Position numbers and translations under genes: made by a program. Positions 33,246 through 45,429 of a DNA stretch of 64,000 nt are shown one piece after another (positions within the stretch are counted from its first letter, which is position 1; each line of letters begins with the position of its first letter). The DNA lies in the NCBI GenBank assembly GCA_030068075.1, contig CM057835.1, forward strand, positions 44,002,215 through 44,066,214, written 5' to 3'. The DNA comes from Paguma larvata (taxonomy: Eukaryota; Chordata; Mammalia; Carnivora; Viverridae). The notes below the pieces were generated by a model, which worked only from the letters and a program-made list of their open reading frames with translations, searched no databases and was not told where the DNA came from.

Positions 33246-33784
33246 AATACAATCATGTGTCTAGTGTCACCCAATAACACTGCTTATGTGAATTAACAAT
33301 GGCTTTAAATAAAGATGCTGCTGTCATTCTTAGCTTTAAGCCAAATAATCTGGGAGACAAATGGAAAGTCCTTTGATGGCTTGTTCCTAAGCATTACCAG
33401 CCCTTCTAACAATTCATCTCACTCACCCGCTCATCCCCACGAAGCTGCCACTGGATGAATTTGCTCAAGAGGCTATTTTTGGTCATTCTTTCCAAAGAGC
33501 AAAAAAGTGCTTCAGCCCACCAAGTAACCAACACACAAGAACAGTATAGACAATCGAATACACCGTTGACTCTGAAAAGTAGTAACTTTCCTCTTAATAC
33601 TAGTTATTTCCTTTAACCTTTAATTATGACACTTACAAAGTCCTCTCAAAAACTATGTCTAAAGATAAGTTTTACCTATTATTTTATGATGAAAACTTCA
33701 AAGGACTGCCAGTTAACTTTTTTTTTCTCCTTCTGAACCAGCTTTGATTTTATCCTTGGGGGATTTAAATGTTAAGAAAAGCTA

Positions 33785-33998
33785 ATGGGGCACCTGACTG
33801 GCTTAGTCCGTTAAGTGTCTGATTTTGGCTCAGGTCGTGATCACACAGTTTGTGAGTTTGATCCCCACATATGGCTCTGTGCTGACAGCTCAGAGCCTGG
33901 AGCCTGCTTCAGATTCTGTGTCTCCTTCTCTCTCCCTGCCCTTCCCCTGTTCGCACTCTGTCTCTCTCTCTTAAAATTAACGTTTTAAAAAAAAAAGA
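33785..33998 (+). mobile_element. Felid tRNA-Lys SINE
   Basis: Starts tggggcacctgactggctta; duplication aagaaaagcta at 33774-33784 and 33999-34009. Confidence 0.92.
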
Positions 33999-34389
33999 AA
34001 GAAAAGCTACAATATTAGTAAAGGTTGTTGTGCCTCACGACTAAAGGTAAATTTACCAATATATTTAAGTTTTAACAGTAGCTTTACTTAAAACTCTAGT
34101 AATTCTAGAGTTGGGGAGTTGCACAGGACTGATGGAAAATGATATTACAAAGAAATACAAATTTACAGGAAAAATAAGAGAGCACTACAGATGGTAAATA
34201 TAAAAGAACTATTTTTATTTTCACCAACTCTTTAAAAGACTATGACCAAGTAATGACAATGTACTAGAGTTTAAAACATTATGTAGAAGTATAAAAGGTG
34301 ATAACAATAGCACAAAGGATAAGGGAATTTGTATAACAGAATCATATAGTTAAAAGGTTTTCAATCCTTTTTATAATTTTTTTAAATTA

Positions 34390-34562
34390 TTTTTAAAAAT
34401 GTTTATTTTTGAGAGAGAGAGTACAAGTTGGGGACAGAGGATCTGAAGCAGGGTCCGAGTTGACAGCAATAAGCCCGACTCAAGCCTGAACCAATTAACT
34501 GAGAGAACATGATCTGAGCCAAAGTCAATTGCTCAACCCACTAAGCCACCTAGGTGCCCCTC
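34390..34562 (-). mobile_element. tRNA-Lys SINE (diverged)
   Basis: Minus strand; shortened GA body, 'gagaacatgatctgagcc', head 'taagccacctaggtgcccct'. Abuts the next SINE. Confidence 0.85.
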
Positions 34563-34696
34563 ACCTTTTCTGAAAGTAGGCTTCATGCCCAGTATGGAGC
34601 CCAACATGGGCCTTGAACTCATGACTCTGAGATCAAGACTTGAACTGAGATCAAGAGTTGGACAATCAACCAACTGAGAAACCCAGGCACCCCCAA
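34563..34696 (-). mobile_element. Short tRNA-Lys SINE, older type
   Basis: Minus strand; 'aaagtaggcttcatgcccag', 'gggccttgaactcatgactc', 'gagatcaagacttgaactgag', head 'actgagaaacccaggcaccc'. No CT-rich body. Confidence 0.82.
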
Positions 34697-34984
34697 ATTT
34701 TTTTATCTTATGTGAAGTGGTATTACTCCAAGATTGAGTACAGTCAGTTAAGGATACACACTATACTATTAAAAAAATAAAAGAGTAATATAGTTAAAAA
34801 GTCAACAGAGGATACAGAACATGACACTAAATATTACATAATTAACTCAGAAGATGACTGGAAAGGAAAAACAAAACAACAGAGGGGACAAATAGAAAAT
34901 AAATGACAAGGTGGTAGACCCATATCCAATCACAGTGAAATTATATTAAATGTAAATGGACTAAACACTCCAAATACATTTTCT

Positions 34985-35213
34985 TAAAACTTTTTTTTTT
35001 TTTTTAAATTTCTATTTTATCTTCAAGAGCGAGAGAGACAGAGCATGAGCAGGGAAGGGCAGAGAGAGACACACACACAGAATCCGAAGTAGGCTCCAGA
35101 CTCTGAGCTTGTCCGCACAGAGCCCAATGGGGGGCTTGAATTCATGAACTCAAGTTCATGACTTGAGCCGAAGTCAGATGCTCAACCAACTGAGTCACCC
35201 AGCCGCCCCTCTG
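34985..35213 (-). mobile_element. Felid tRNA-Lys SINE
   Basis: Minus strand; exact 12-bp duplication aatacattttct at 34973-34984 and 35214-35225. Confidence 0.93.
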
Positions 35214-36674
35214 AATACATTTTCTGACTGGACACAAATCCCAAACTCAATTATATGCTATTCATAAAAGACCAGCTTTAAATCAAGACACAGATAGGCT
35301 GGATATAAAAGGACAGAAAAAGATAAACCATGCAAATATTAAGCATAATAGTATTTGGTGTGGTTATAATAATATTAAACAAAGTAAGACTTTAAGACAG
35401 TGAATATCAACAGAAATTAGAATAATTTCACAATGACAAAAGGGGAAATCCATCAGAAAGACATGCTGTGTTTACACGTAATAACAGACCACCAAATAAA
35501 AGAAGCAAAAATTGACAAGTAGAAATAAACAAATGCACAACCCTAGTTTTCTAAAAAAGAGAACAACTTACAAACTTCTCTCAGCAACCAAAGGCACAAG
35601 CAGCCCAAAAAAAAAAAAAAAAAATTGGTAAGGATATAGAAGACTTAATAGAGACTTCACTCAACACTGAAGAACACAAATCCTTCTCAAGTGCACAGAG
35701 AATATTCCTTAAGATAAACTGTATGCTAGGACAGGTCTCAATAAATTTAAAAGGATTCAAATCACAGAATATGTTCTCTAACAGTAGTGAAAACACCAAA
35801 TATTTGGAATTAATGTGCTCCTAAACAGTCTGTATTTCAAAGATGACAAAGGGAAATTAGGAAATATTTTTGAACTTAACAATAATAAAAACACAATATA
35901 TTCAACATATCAGAGCTTTTCTCTTTTACCTTTACTCCCACAAACAGAAGTTTTTAACATTTAGTGTTTTTATTAGAATAAAGAAGTTGGAAAGAAAATA
36001 CTTAAACTCCATGGAAGTAGAAGAAAGGGAATAACAGAAGTGGAAATCAATGAAATAGGAAACGGACAAACATTTTTTGGGGGAAAAAAAGCCATTAAGA
36101 TGTCCTTACATACAGAACTTCAGGGCCAGATGGCTTCAGTGGTAAAAGTTATCAAACATTTAAGGAGGACTAAGACCTATCTTAGGTAAATACGTGAAAA
36201 AAAAAAAAGGGAGGAAAAACATTGGCATAACTTAAACCAAAACTAATAAGGACATTAAAACAAAATGAAATTCTAGAACAATGTCATTTATGAACATAGA
36301 TGCAGAAAAACTAAACAAAACGAATGAACAGCAAATAGAATCTTATAACATGTATAATCGATTTTATATTATGACCAACTCAGATATATCCCAGGATTTA
36401 AAAACAAATATAAATTACCAAATTAAAAGAATGAAGGAGAAAACTCATATGATAATCAGATAAATTTAGACATGCCTTGGCAAAATTCAATACCCACCAT
36501 CATAAAAGCTCAACTAAGAGAAGAATTTCCTCTATGAAAAACCTACAGCCAGGATAATACTTAAAGGTTAAATACTGAATGCTTTTTGCTCAAGATCAGA
36601 AAAAGGCAAGGATGTCCCCTCTCACCACTTCTATTCAACACAGTACTGGGAATGTTAGTTGGCGTTCTAAGGCA

Positions 36675-36746
36675 AAATAATAATAATAATAATAGTAATA
36701 ATAATAACAACAACAACAACAACAATAACAATAATAATAATAATGG
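36675..36746 (+). repeat. (AAT)n/(AAC)n microsatellite
   Basis: Compound trinucleotide run inside the L1 RT region; it replaces expected coding text, so it expanded within the dead L1. Confidence 0.92.
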
Positions 36747-36778
36747 AGAAGCATAAAGACTGAAAAGAAAGTACTCTA

Positions 36779-37008
36779 GGGGCCCCTGGGTGGCTCAGTC
36801 AGTTGAACATCTGACTTCAGCTTAGGTCATGATCTTATGATTCCTGAGTTCAAGACCTGTATTGGGCTCTGGTGCTGACAACTCAGAGCCTGGAGCGTGC
36901 TTCAGATTCTGTGTCGATGTCTCTCTCTCTGTCCCTCCCCCATCAAGCTCTGTCTCTCCTCTCTCAAAAATAAACATTAAAAAAAAATTTAAAAGAAAAG
37001 AAAAGAAA
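36779..37008 (+). mobile_element. Felid tRNA-Lys SINE
   Basis: Starts ggggcccctgggtggctcag; tail ends in (AAAAG)n. Flanks 'gaaagtactcta' and 'gaaatactcta' form the target-site duplication with a one-base gap. Confidence 0.92.
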
Positions 37009-37173
37009 AGAAATACTCTACTTTGATTTGCAAACAACATGATTGTTTAGCAAATCTTAAGAAACTTATACCAAAAACGACCAGAAAAATTAAGTAAATT
37101 TAGCAGGTTGGAGAATACAAGATTTGATACATTAGCAACAAACTGGAAGTATAATTTAAAAAATACTATTTCG

Positions 37174-37376
37174 GGGGTGCCTGGGTGGCTCAGTTGGTTA
37201 TGCAACCGACTCTTGATTTTGGCTCCTGTCATGATCTCATGGTTTCTGAGTTCAAACCTCGTGCTGGGCTCTATGCTGGTGGCTGGGAGCCTGCCTGGGA
37301 TTCTCTTCCTCCCCTTTTGCTGCCTGTAACCTCCCCCACCCCCAATAATAAATAAATACATGAATGAATGAATAAA

Positions 37377-37420
<44 letters not shown>

Positions 37421-37425
37421 ATATT
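37174..37425 (+). mobile_element. tRNA-Lys SINE with expanded (AAAT)n tail
   Basis: Starts gggggtgcctgggtggctca; the tail (37345-37422) has become a long (AATA)n/(AATG)n microsatellite. Confidence 0.9.
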
Positions 37426-37466
37426 AAAAAATATATATATGTGTGTATGTGTGTATATAATTTTAG

Positions 37467-37653
37467 GGGATGCCTGAGTGGCACAGTTAGTTAAGGTCCA
37501 ACTCTTAATTTCAGCTCAGGTCATGATCTCATGGTTTGTGACATTGAGCCCTGGGTCGGGATCTGCACAGACAGCATGGAGCCTGCTTGGGTCTCTCTCT
37601 CTCCCTCTCTCTCTCTCAAAATAAATAAATAAACTTAAAGAAAAAAAAAAAAC
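37467..37653 (+). mobile_element. tRNA-Lys SINE
   Basis: Starts ggggatgcctgagtggcaca; (TC)n body; AAATAAATAAAC tail. Inserted just beyond the previous SINE's tail; a (GTGTAT) run separates them. Confidence 0.9.
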
Positions 37654-37662
37654 AAAAACCAT

Positions 37663-37776
37663 TTTGGGGTGCCTGGCTGACAAAGCTGGAGGAGAGTGCA
37701 ACTGTTGATCTTGCGGTCATGACCTCGAGCCCCAAGCTGGGCACAGAGATTACTTAAATAAATATTTTTAAAAATT
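37663..37776 (+). mobile_element. Short tRNA-Lys SINE, older type
   Basis: 'ggggtgcctggctgacaaag', 'gtgcaactgttgatcttgcgg', 'gccccaagctgggcacagag' and 'attacttaaataaata': the short carnivore SINE without CT-rich body. Confidence 0.83.
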
Positions 37777-39938
37777 TCATTTCAATAGCATCAAGAAAAT
37801 ATCTATATATAAATATAATGAAAGACATGAAAGACTTCTAAATAGAAAGCTGAAACACTGCAGAGAGAAATTAAAGGCGATAGAAATAAATGGAAGGATA
37901 GATGACACTCACATTGCCTCAATATCCTTAAGATGTCAGTTCTACAAACTGATCTATAGATTCAATGCCATCCCTAATAAATATCTACATATTTTTGTAA
38001 AAAATGACAGGGTGATTCTGAAATTCATATGAAAATGCCAAGGACCCAGACAGAACAACCCAAAACGATCTTGAAAAGGGACGAAGTTGGAGGATTTGGA
38101 TTATCAGATTTCAAAATTATTACAGGAAGCAAGAGACTGGGGTATTGGCATAAGTATAGCAAAACAGATCAACAGGATAAAGTATGAATATGCATTTCTA
38201 CATATACAGTTAATTGGTTTTAAATATAAGTCATGATAATAGGGAAAGTCTTTTCAATAAATGGGATGGAGTAACAAGATATCTATACGTAAAAAATTAG
38301 CCTCGACCCCTAGCTTTAGAGCTGACATAAAAATTAAATTACAAAGATCAAACACTTAAAAAAATGTAAGAAGATCAAACACTTAAAATGTAAACTGTAA
38401 AGCTTCTAGAGAAAAATCTGCAAAGTTACTGGTACACAAATTTTTTTTAGGATATAGAAAGCAGTAAATCCAAAAGAAAAAAAATAATTATACTTTGTCA
38501 AAGTTAAGACTTTCTGTCCTTCCAAAAGACACTATTGTGAAAATAAAAGTACACTACTAAAGAGAATGTGAAATGACACAACCATTTGAAAAACTGTTTA
38601 GAGTTCCTTATAAAGTTAAACATACATCTATCTTATGATTCAACAGTTGCATTAGAAATGAAAATGTTATGTCCACAAAATGACTTTTACAAGGATGTTC
38701 ATAGCAGCTTTATTTGTACCTGCCAAAAATGAGAAAGAACCCAAGTGTTCAATTAATAAACAAATTATGGAGCATTTATACCATGGAATACTATCAAGCA
38801 CTAAAAAGGAATGTTACTACTGATATGTGCAATGTGAATAAATCTTAAAAACATAAATGTGGAATGAAAATTTAAAAAAAAGTATATTAATGTATGATTT
38901 CCAATTACACAAGGTTCTAAAACAGGCAAGGTTATGTTATGGTAACAGAAATTACATCAGTAACTGTAAAGGAAAAGGTTGGAGGTGGTAATGACTGAAG
39001 AGGCAAGACAGAACTTTCTGTGGCTGCAGAAATGTTTTCTATCTTGATTTGAGATGATGGCTATAATTAAAATCAGCATGTTTTATTGTAAATAAATTAT
39101 ACCTCAATCTTAAAACCAAATGCAAAGTTCATCTGAAGTTTTAAAAGTCATTCCCCTCTCAAGACTTCCCCCAAAGGAACATGGTTACTCTTCTCTACTG
39201 TCTGGTGTGCTTTGGTATAAAAGTTTGACAGGCATGATGATGTTAGAATTCTATATTCACAAATATTATGACAGGTAAAGAGAATGCAGACAAAGAAGTA
39301 TTTATTCCAATATTATGTGGAAAGTTGTCCGTAAACAAAAAAGTTACCTAAAAGGTATCTTAAGACCCCAGAATACATTCAACTCAAAAGACTGTAAGTA
39401 TTATTGTAGTGCTTGAAAAATTTAAGTGTTAGCATTTCTCTATAAAGGTGTTATTACAATTCTGAGTAAGCTTGACTGAGTGGATCTATCTCTCACATTA
39501 CATAATATTTAGTAACACTGGCCCCCTGCCACAAAATGGTAGTAGCACAGTCCCAACTCTTGAGTCACTATGTCAGAATAATACTCCACACACTTCCAAA
39601 TACTACACTGAAGTATGGTACTGCCCCAGTTGAAAATTGCTGGTCTATAAGAATGACCAAAAGCATATGTAAGCAGAATGAAAAATCATCCCCTTAATAG
39701 ACTTAATCTACCATACCATTTTAATTTCACTAATGACTACCTTTATTTACTTAATCTTCAAAAGAAAACAAAAGTGCATACCATACTTTTATGTGCTATA
39801 TATAAACCTGACTTAGGAGGATAAAGAACAACTGATTTTGTTGAAAACTCTAATTAGGGAAACCAAACACAACCACTAACAACAATATCAACAGCACCAA
39901 ACTACCAGACAAGAAATAACATTAGAAACCAAACTACT

Positions 39939-40142
39939 GGGGCGACTGAGTGGCTCAGTTGGTTGAGCGTCTGACTTCGGCTCGGGTCATGATCTCATGG
40001 TTTGTGGGTTCGAGCCCCACGTCGGGCTCTGTCCCGACAGCTCAGAGCCTGGATCCTACTTTGGATTCTGTGTCTCCCTCTCTCTCTGCTTGTGCTCTGT
40101 CTGGAAGGAAGGAAGGAAGGAAGGAAGGAAGGAAGGAAGGAA
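39939..40142 (+). mobile_element. Felid tRNA-Lys SINE with (GGAA)n tail
   Basis: Standard head and body, but the A-rich tail is replaced from 40103 by a pure (GGAA)n run. Exact 14-bp duplication gaaaccaaactact at 39925-39938 and 40143-40156 shows the run lies inside the inserted unit. Confidence 0.93.
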
Positions 40143-40564
40143 GAAACCAAACTACTAATTGGAGTGATAAATCCAGAAGATGACTAATTATGGTCAGAAC
40201 CCTACAAGTCCAAGTATGTGCAACAGTGGGCTTAGAAAAAAAAAAAAATCAGGATACTTCCAAGGTGTTCTTTGTGGCAGAAAATTAGCAAACATTCTAA
40301 GCTAAGTCAGGTAGACATTAACTACTTTGCTTTATGGTTTCAATATTCAAATGTGCCTTTCATGTATCAATCAAAACACAGCATTATGATTTAATGGCAA
40401 GAAAGGCTTGTTAAGTTAGCATTTTATTGATATATCCAAACTTAAGAATGGACACTGAGAACAAGACTAAAGAATGGAAAAGGACATATGACCACCTACA
40501 TGCCTGTTACTAAGAAAGAGATGAATTAATTGGCACATGGTCCTATAATAAGAGATTGAATTAG

Positions 40565-42880
40565 TTATTTAAAAACTTCTTCTACAGAAAAGCCCAGAAC
40601 TAGATGGCTTCCCTAGTAAATAAAGTCTACCAAATATTTAAAGAAGAATTAACATGAATACTTTATAAACTCTTCCAAAAAACAAAAAAGGAGGGAACAC
40701 TTCCTAATCCATTTTAAAAGATCAGTATTAGCCTGCTACCAAAACCAAAGACATCACAAGAAAACAACAGAACAATTTCTGAATACAGATGCAGAAATCC
40801 TCAACAAAATACTAGTGAAGAAAATCTAGCAGCATGTAAAAACAACTTATACACCAATGACCAAGTGGGATATACCCTAGGAATGCACAGTTGGTTCAAC
40901 ATATGAAAATCGATCAATGTAGTACATGTTATTAACAAAGGGGAAAAAAAGATAATCTCAACAGAGGCAGAAAAAGCTTCAGACAAAATCGAACATCTTT
41001 TCATGGTTAAAAAAAAAAAAGACAAACACAAAACAAGCTAGAAACAGAATAGAATTTCTTCAACTTTAAGAGCATCAGAGAAAAACTCATAGCTAACATA
41101 CTTAATGGCAAAAAAATGAAATCTTTCCACCTGAAATTAGGAACAAAAAAAAAAGGTGTCTGCTTTTACTGCTTCTATTCTTCTTATACTTCAGGTTCCA
41201 GCCAGGGCAATTAGGCATTAGAAATGAAAATGTTATGTCCACAACATGACATAAGCATGACATAACAAGGCATCCAGAAATGAAAGGAAAAAGTAAAACT
41301 ACCACTATTTATTTGCCAGTAACAACATCTTGTATATACAGAAAATCTTAAAGAATTCACAAAAACTATTAGAGCTAATAAACAAGTTCAGCAAGGTTGC
41401 TGGATACAAAATCAATAGACAAAAATCAGTTCTATTTCTATATATGAGCAATAGGCAATCCAAAAATGAAGTTAAGAAAGCAATGCCATTTATGACAGCA
41501 TCAAAGAGAATAAAAATACTTAGGAATAAGCTTAACAAAAGGAAGTACAAAATTTGTACACTGAAAACTACAAAACATTGTTGAAAGAAATTTTAAAAGA
41601 CTGACAGGAAGACATCATATGTTCATGGACTGGAATACTTAATATTGTTGGGATGGAAGTACTCTTCAAACTGATCTATATATTCATTGTAATCTGTTAT
41701 CAAAATCCCAACTATCTTTTTTTCCAGACATTGACAAAATGATTCCAAAATACATACGTAATGTAAGGGACACGGGATAGATAAAACATCTTGAAAGCAA
41801 AGAATCAAGTTTGGAAAAATCACTTTCTGATTGCAAAACTTACTGCAAAGCTATAGTAATCAAGGCATTGTGGTACTTGCAGACAGACACATAGATCGAC
41901 AGAGAAGAATTGAGACCCCAGAAATAGACCCAGACATCTGTGATTAATTTATTTTCAACAAGGGTGCTAAGACTGTTCAATGCTAAAGAATCGTCCTTGC
42001 AAAAAACTGTGCCGGGACAACTGGATATCTACATGCAAAAGAATGAATTTGGACCTACCTTATACCATATACAAAAATTAACCCAAAAAGGATCATAGAT
42101 GTAAATGTTAAGAGCTAAAACTGTAATACTCTTAGATATAAATCCTGTGACACTGGGTGTCAAACAGCAAACAAAGAAAAAGATAGATTGATTGGACTTC
42201 ATTTCTACAAAGTAAATATACAAATGACCAATAGGGACATGAAAAGTTGCCCAACGTTATTAGTCACTAGAGATGTGCAAAACAAACCCACGATGAGATA
42301 CCCCTTTACACCCACTGGAATGGCTATTAAAACAAAAACAAAAACAGACACTAACAGCCAATGACCATTATGTGGAGAAATTGGACCTCTCATCCATTGT
42401 GGGTAGGAATGTAAAATGGTGAACCTGCTAGAAAGGAGTTTGGCAGTTCCTCAAAAAGTCAATCACTGAGTTATATGGCCCAGCAATTCCACTCCTAGGA
42501 ATATACCCAAAAGAAATAAAGTATTCAGCCATAAACAGAAATGAGGTACTGATAAATGCTACAACATGGATGGCCCTTAAAAACATTATGTGAAGTCAAA
42601 GAAGTTAGCTACAGAGATTGCATATTATATAATCCATTTATATGAATGCCCAACACAGGCAAACCCATAAAGACAGAAAGCAGATTAGTGGTTGCAAGGT
42701 GCTCGGAGGGAACAATTAATGGCTATGGAATTTCTTTTTTGGAGTGATAAAAGTGTTCTATGATTAAATAATGGTGATAGTTGCACAACCATGTAAATAT
42801 ACTAATAACTACTCAATTGCATACTCTAAAATGGTGAATTTTATGGTACATGAATTTTATCTGAACAAAAAACCTCAGAA
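40565..42880 (+). mobile_element. Old L1, 5'-truncated in RT region
   Basis: Starts at 'agatggcttccctagtaaataaagtctaccaa' (RT), continues through 'tgctggatacaaaatcaatagac' (41398), 'cttaggaataagcttaac' (41519), 'actgcaaagctatagtaatc' (41844), 'actggatatctacatgcaaa' (42020) and ends with the L1M 3' UTR 'tggtgaattttatggtacatg' near 42850. The catalytic box is lost (about 41320). A 36-bp foreign patch lies at 41215-41250. Confidence 0.87.
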
Positions 42881-42884
42881 AAGA

Positions 42885-43950
42885 TCAGCACAATTTGGTA
42901 AGTCAAACAAATTCAAATAAACATTTCAAAAGCAACTTGTACTTTTGCTGTTTCAAACTCTATAGAATTCTTGGGAAAAATGCATAAATAGGAATTCAAT
43001 AATATAGTCTAAATGTTATTAGAAAGTACTATTGCAATATCTAAGGCAGATATATTGCTTTCCAAGTAAACTTGGGTTTTCACTGACAACATTGACAATC
43101 TGAACATCTAATTTGGAAAAATATTAGAGAAATTAAGTGTCATTTAAACTATGGAAAGATACGCTTAGCCAAGGAGTTACCAATCACTTTTCCCATAAAC
43201 ATTAGTTTGTTGTTAATTAGCACTCATCTATCACATTGGAAAACCCTCTAAGGCCTGATATTTGTTACAGGTAGTCCTACATAAGACAGGCAATTCTTGG
43301 CTCCTCATAGTCACTAAACAGCTTCAAACAGCTGCATACAAGGCTGAAACAGCTACTAGTACATTAGGGAATAAGTATAACAGTATAACTGGTCATGTGA
43401 GAATATTACAATTTAAGGAACCTAAGGAGAGTCATACTAATCTAAATTACAGAAGCAGTATGTTTATAGACACGGTTTCAAAAACTGCTTCTTGGGAGGT
43501 TGACAACTTAAAGGAATCATCTTAAAGCTTGACAAGTTAAAAAAATAATCTCTCTTCGTATAAGACTATTATTATGCTAACTATAATTAAAGTGCTTTGA
43601 AGAAAAAAATTTTTATAAAGCCTCAAATATTACATATAAAACACCATTAAAACACTATTTGCCCTGGGAGGAATGGTGACCAAAATACTTAATGGAGCAG
43701 AGGAATGTAACAATAAAAATACTTGAAAAGACATGGGAATCTTAAAGGTTCACAGATAGCTCTTCATAGAACACTTGTATTTTGTATACATTATACTAAT
43801 TTCCAGTTTAGCCACAGGTATCCATGGCCAACTGCTAAAAGGACCACCATGCTTACAAGGTTCATTAATGGTGCCCTGTATCACAAGCTCCAAGTGCTTC
43901 CCTAATCATGATCAGTTATAAGGTAGAATAGGTCACACCAGCTACCATAA
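42885..43950. other. Intronic DNA, nothing recognised
   Basis: AT-rich single-copy-looking sequence with short accidental open frames only. Confidence 0.45.
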
Positions 43951-43954
43951 AGAA

Positions 43955-44065
43955 AACTCTAACTTTTTAGACTATAAACTCCAAGCAAGTTGAGGCCTAG
44001 TTCTATTCTTCTCGGCACTGTACCTAGCACAGCAGGGGACTGAATGAACAAGTGAATCCAAATGC
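43955..44065 (+). repeat. L2 LINE 3' end
   Basis: 'agactataaactccaagcaagttgaggcc', 'gcactgtacctagcacagcag' and 'gactgaatgaacaagtgaa' form the L2 3' ending. Confidence 0.65.
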
Positions 44066-44149
44066 TGTCTCTCCTGCATAGAGAACAGAAAGGAGACTAA
44101 CCAAAGACTAAGAGATAATAAATGGCATCAAGGTTTTAAAATAATAATA

Positions 44150-44620
44150 TCCAATGCTGAGATATAATAAACACACACTTTCATATGCTGCTGATAGAAA
44201 AATAAACTAGTTTTATTTTGGTGGACAGTAATTGGCAGTAAAAATTTAAAAGGAACTTTAATAATAAATATCTCGTGTAAACTTGCAACTCTATTTCTGA
44301 AATTAAAAAAGAAAAAAAACACGGTCAAAGATTTAATTATAAATAGGCTCACACAACATTATAAACTAAAACATGTTCAATAAGAAGTGGATAAGATACA
44401 GTATGACAATGGAATGTGTAGAAGAACATTTAATGATACCAATAAGAGAGGTACATATGATATCGTAAAGTAAAAAAAGCAGATTACCAAAATATTCCCG
44501 TACTGTGAATTTTGTAAAATTGTGGAAGGATATGGATGACTTAGTTTCCTTCTCTATATTTTCTACAATAAACCTATGTCCTGATGAAAATAAAAATTTT
44601 AAATATAAAATTTCACTTTA
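44150..44620 (+). mobile_element. Old L1M 3' end
   Basis: 'tgacaatggaatgtgtagaagaaca', 'atgatatcgtaaagtaaaaaaagcag', 'atattttctacaataaacctatg': the near-3' and terminal text of an L1M element. Confidence 0.68.
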
Positions 44621-44657
44621 AAGAGGCTGGGGAAGAATGCTTTTTAAAGAAATCACC

Positions 44658-44868
44658 AGGGGCGTCTGGGTGGCTCAGCTGGCTAAGTGTCCAACTCTTG
44701 GTTTTGGCTTAGGTCATGATCTCATGGTTAGTGGGTTCGAGCCCCAAGTCCGGCTCCCTGCAGTCATGTCAGCTCCGAGCCTGGAGCCTGCTTCGGATTC
44801 TGTGTCTCCCTCCCTTTCCCCCTCCCCCGCTTGTGCTCTGTCTCTCAAAAATAAACATTAAAAAAAAG
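44658..44868 (+). mobile_element. Felid tRNA-Lys SINE
   Basis: Starts aggggcgtctgggtggctca; 15-bp duplication 44643-44657 and 44869-44883, one mismatch. Confidence 0.94.
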
Positions 44869-45167
44869 TTTAAAGAAATCGCCGATTTGAGGACTCAAAA
44901 GGTATAAGTGACAAGGACAAGAAAGGGACCCAGGGAGAGCTGACAGAGAGGGATCCACTGGAAATAAAACAGAGAAAGTAAACAAAATAGATTTCCAGAC
45001 AGTAAATGAAAGAGGTAGGCTTTGGAGCTCCTGGTCAGGTCAACAGAGCAGAGCAGGATTTCTGGAAAGGGAGACAGTCCCCATTTCAGGTCAAATGAGG
45101 TACATGTTGCCCCTAAAATCCAAATATGCCTCTTTCTTTGTGATGGGAGAAATCAGCTAGGTATAGC

Positions 45168-45236
45168 AGGTGGTGGTGGTGGTGGTGGTGGTGGTGGTGG
45201 TGGTTGTTATCATTATTATTATTATTATTATTATTT
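45168..45236 (+). repeat. (GGT)n-(ATT)n compound microsatellite
   Basis: About eleven GGT units followed directly by about nine ATT units. Confidence 0.95.
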
Positions 45237-45429
45237 ACCTTGGAAAAGGTATCTCAACATAATCCAAACCACTGCACTGCCCAGGAAGTTCCCCAAGGTA
45301 ACAGGCATCTGAATTTGTATGAGAATTATCCTCTCTCTAGCATGCATGCACCTTACCAAAATGTCTATATGAGTTGTTACATTCAGCTCAGCAGATCATC
45401 ATGGTATCACTATAGTAGATCAGCATAAT

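Larger units (their letters stand above)
34740..39120 (+). mobile_element. Long old L1 (ORF2 to 3' end) in TAF4B intron
   Basis: Runs in ORF2 order: EN region ('acaaatcctt...caagtgcacagag', about 35670-35700), 'gtctcaataaatttaaaaggattcaaatcacag' (35735-35767), RT ('ggatgtcccctctcaccacttctattcaacacag', 36610-36643), catalytic box (Phe-Ala-Asn-Asn at about 37027-37038), C-terminal region ('gattcaatgccatccctaat', 37960), 'tttatttgtacctgccaaaaatgag' (38711), and a 3' UTR ending near 39110. Broken by five SINEs listed separately. In antisense to TAF4B. Confidence 0.85.
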
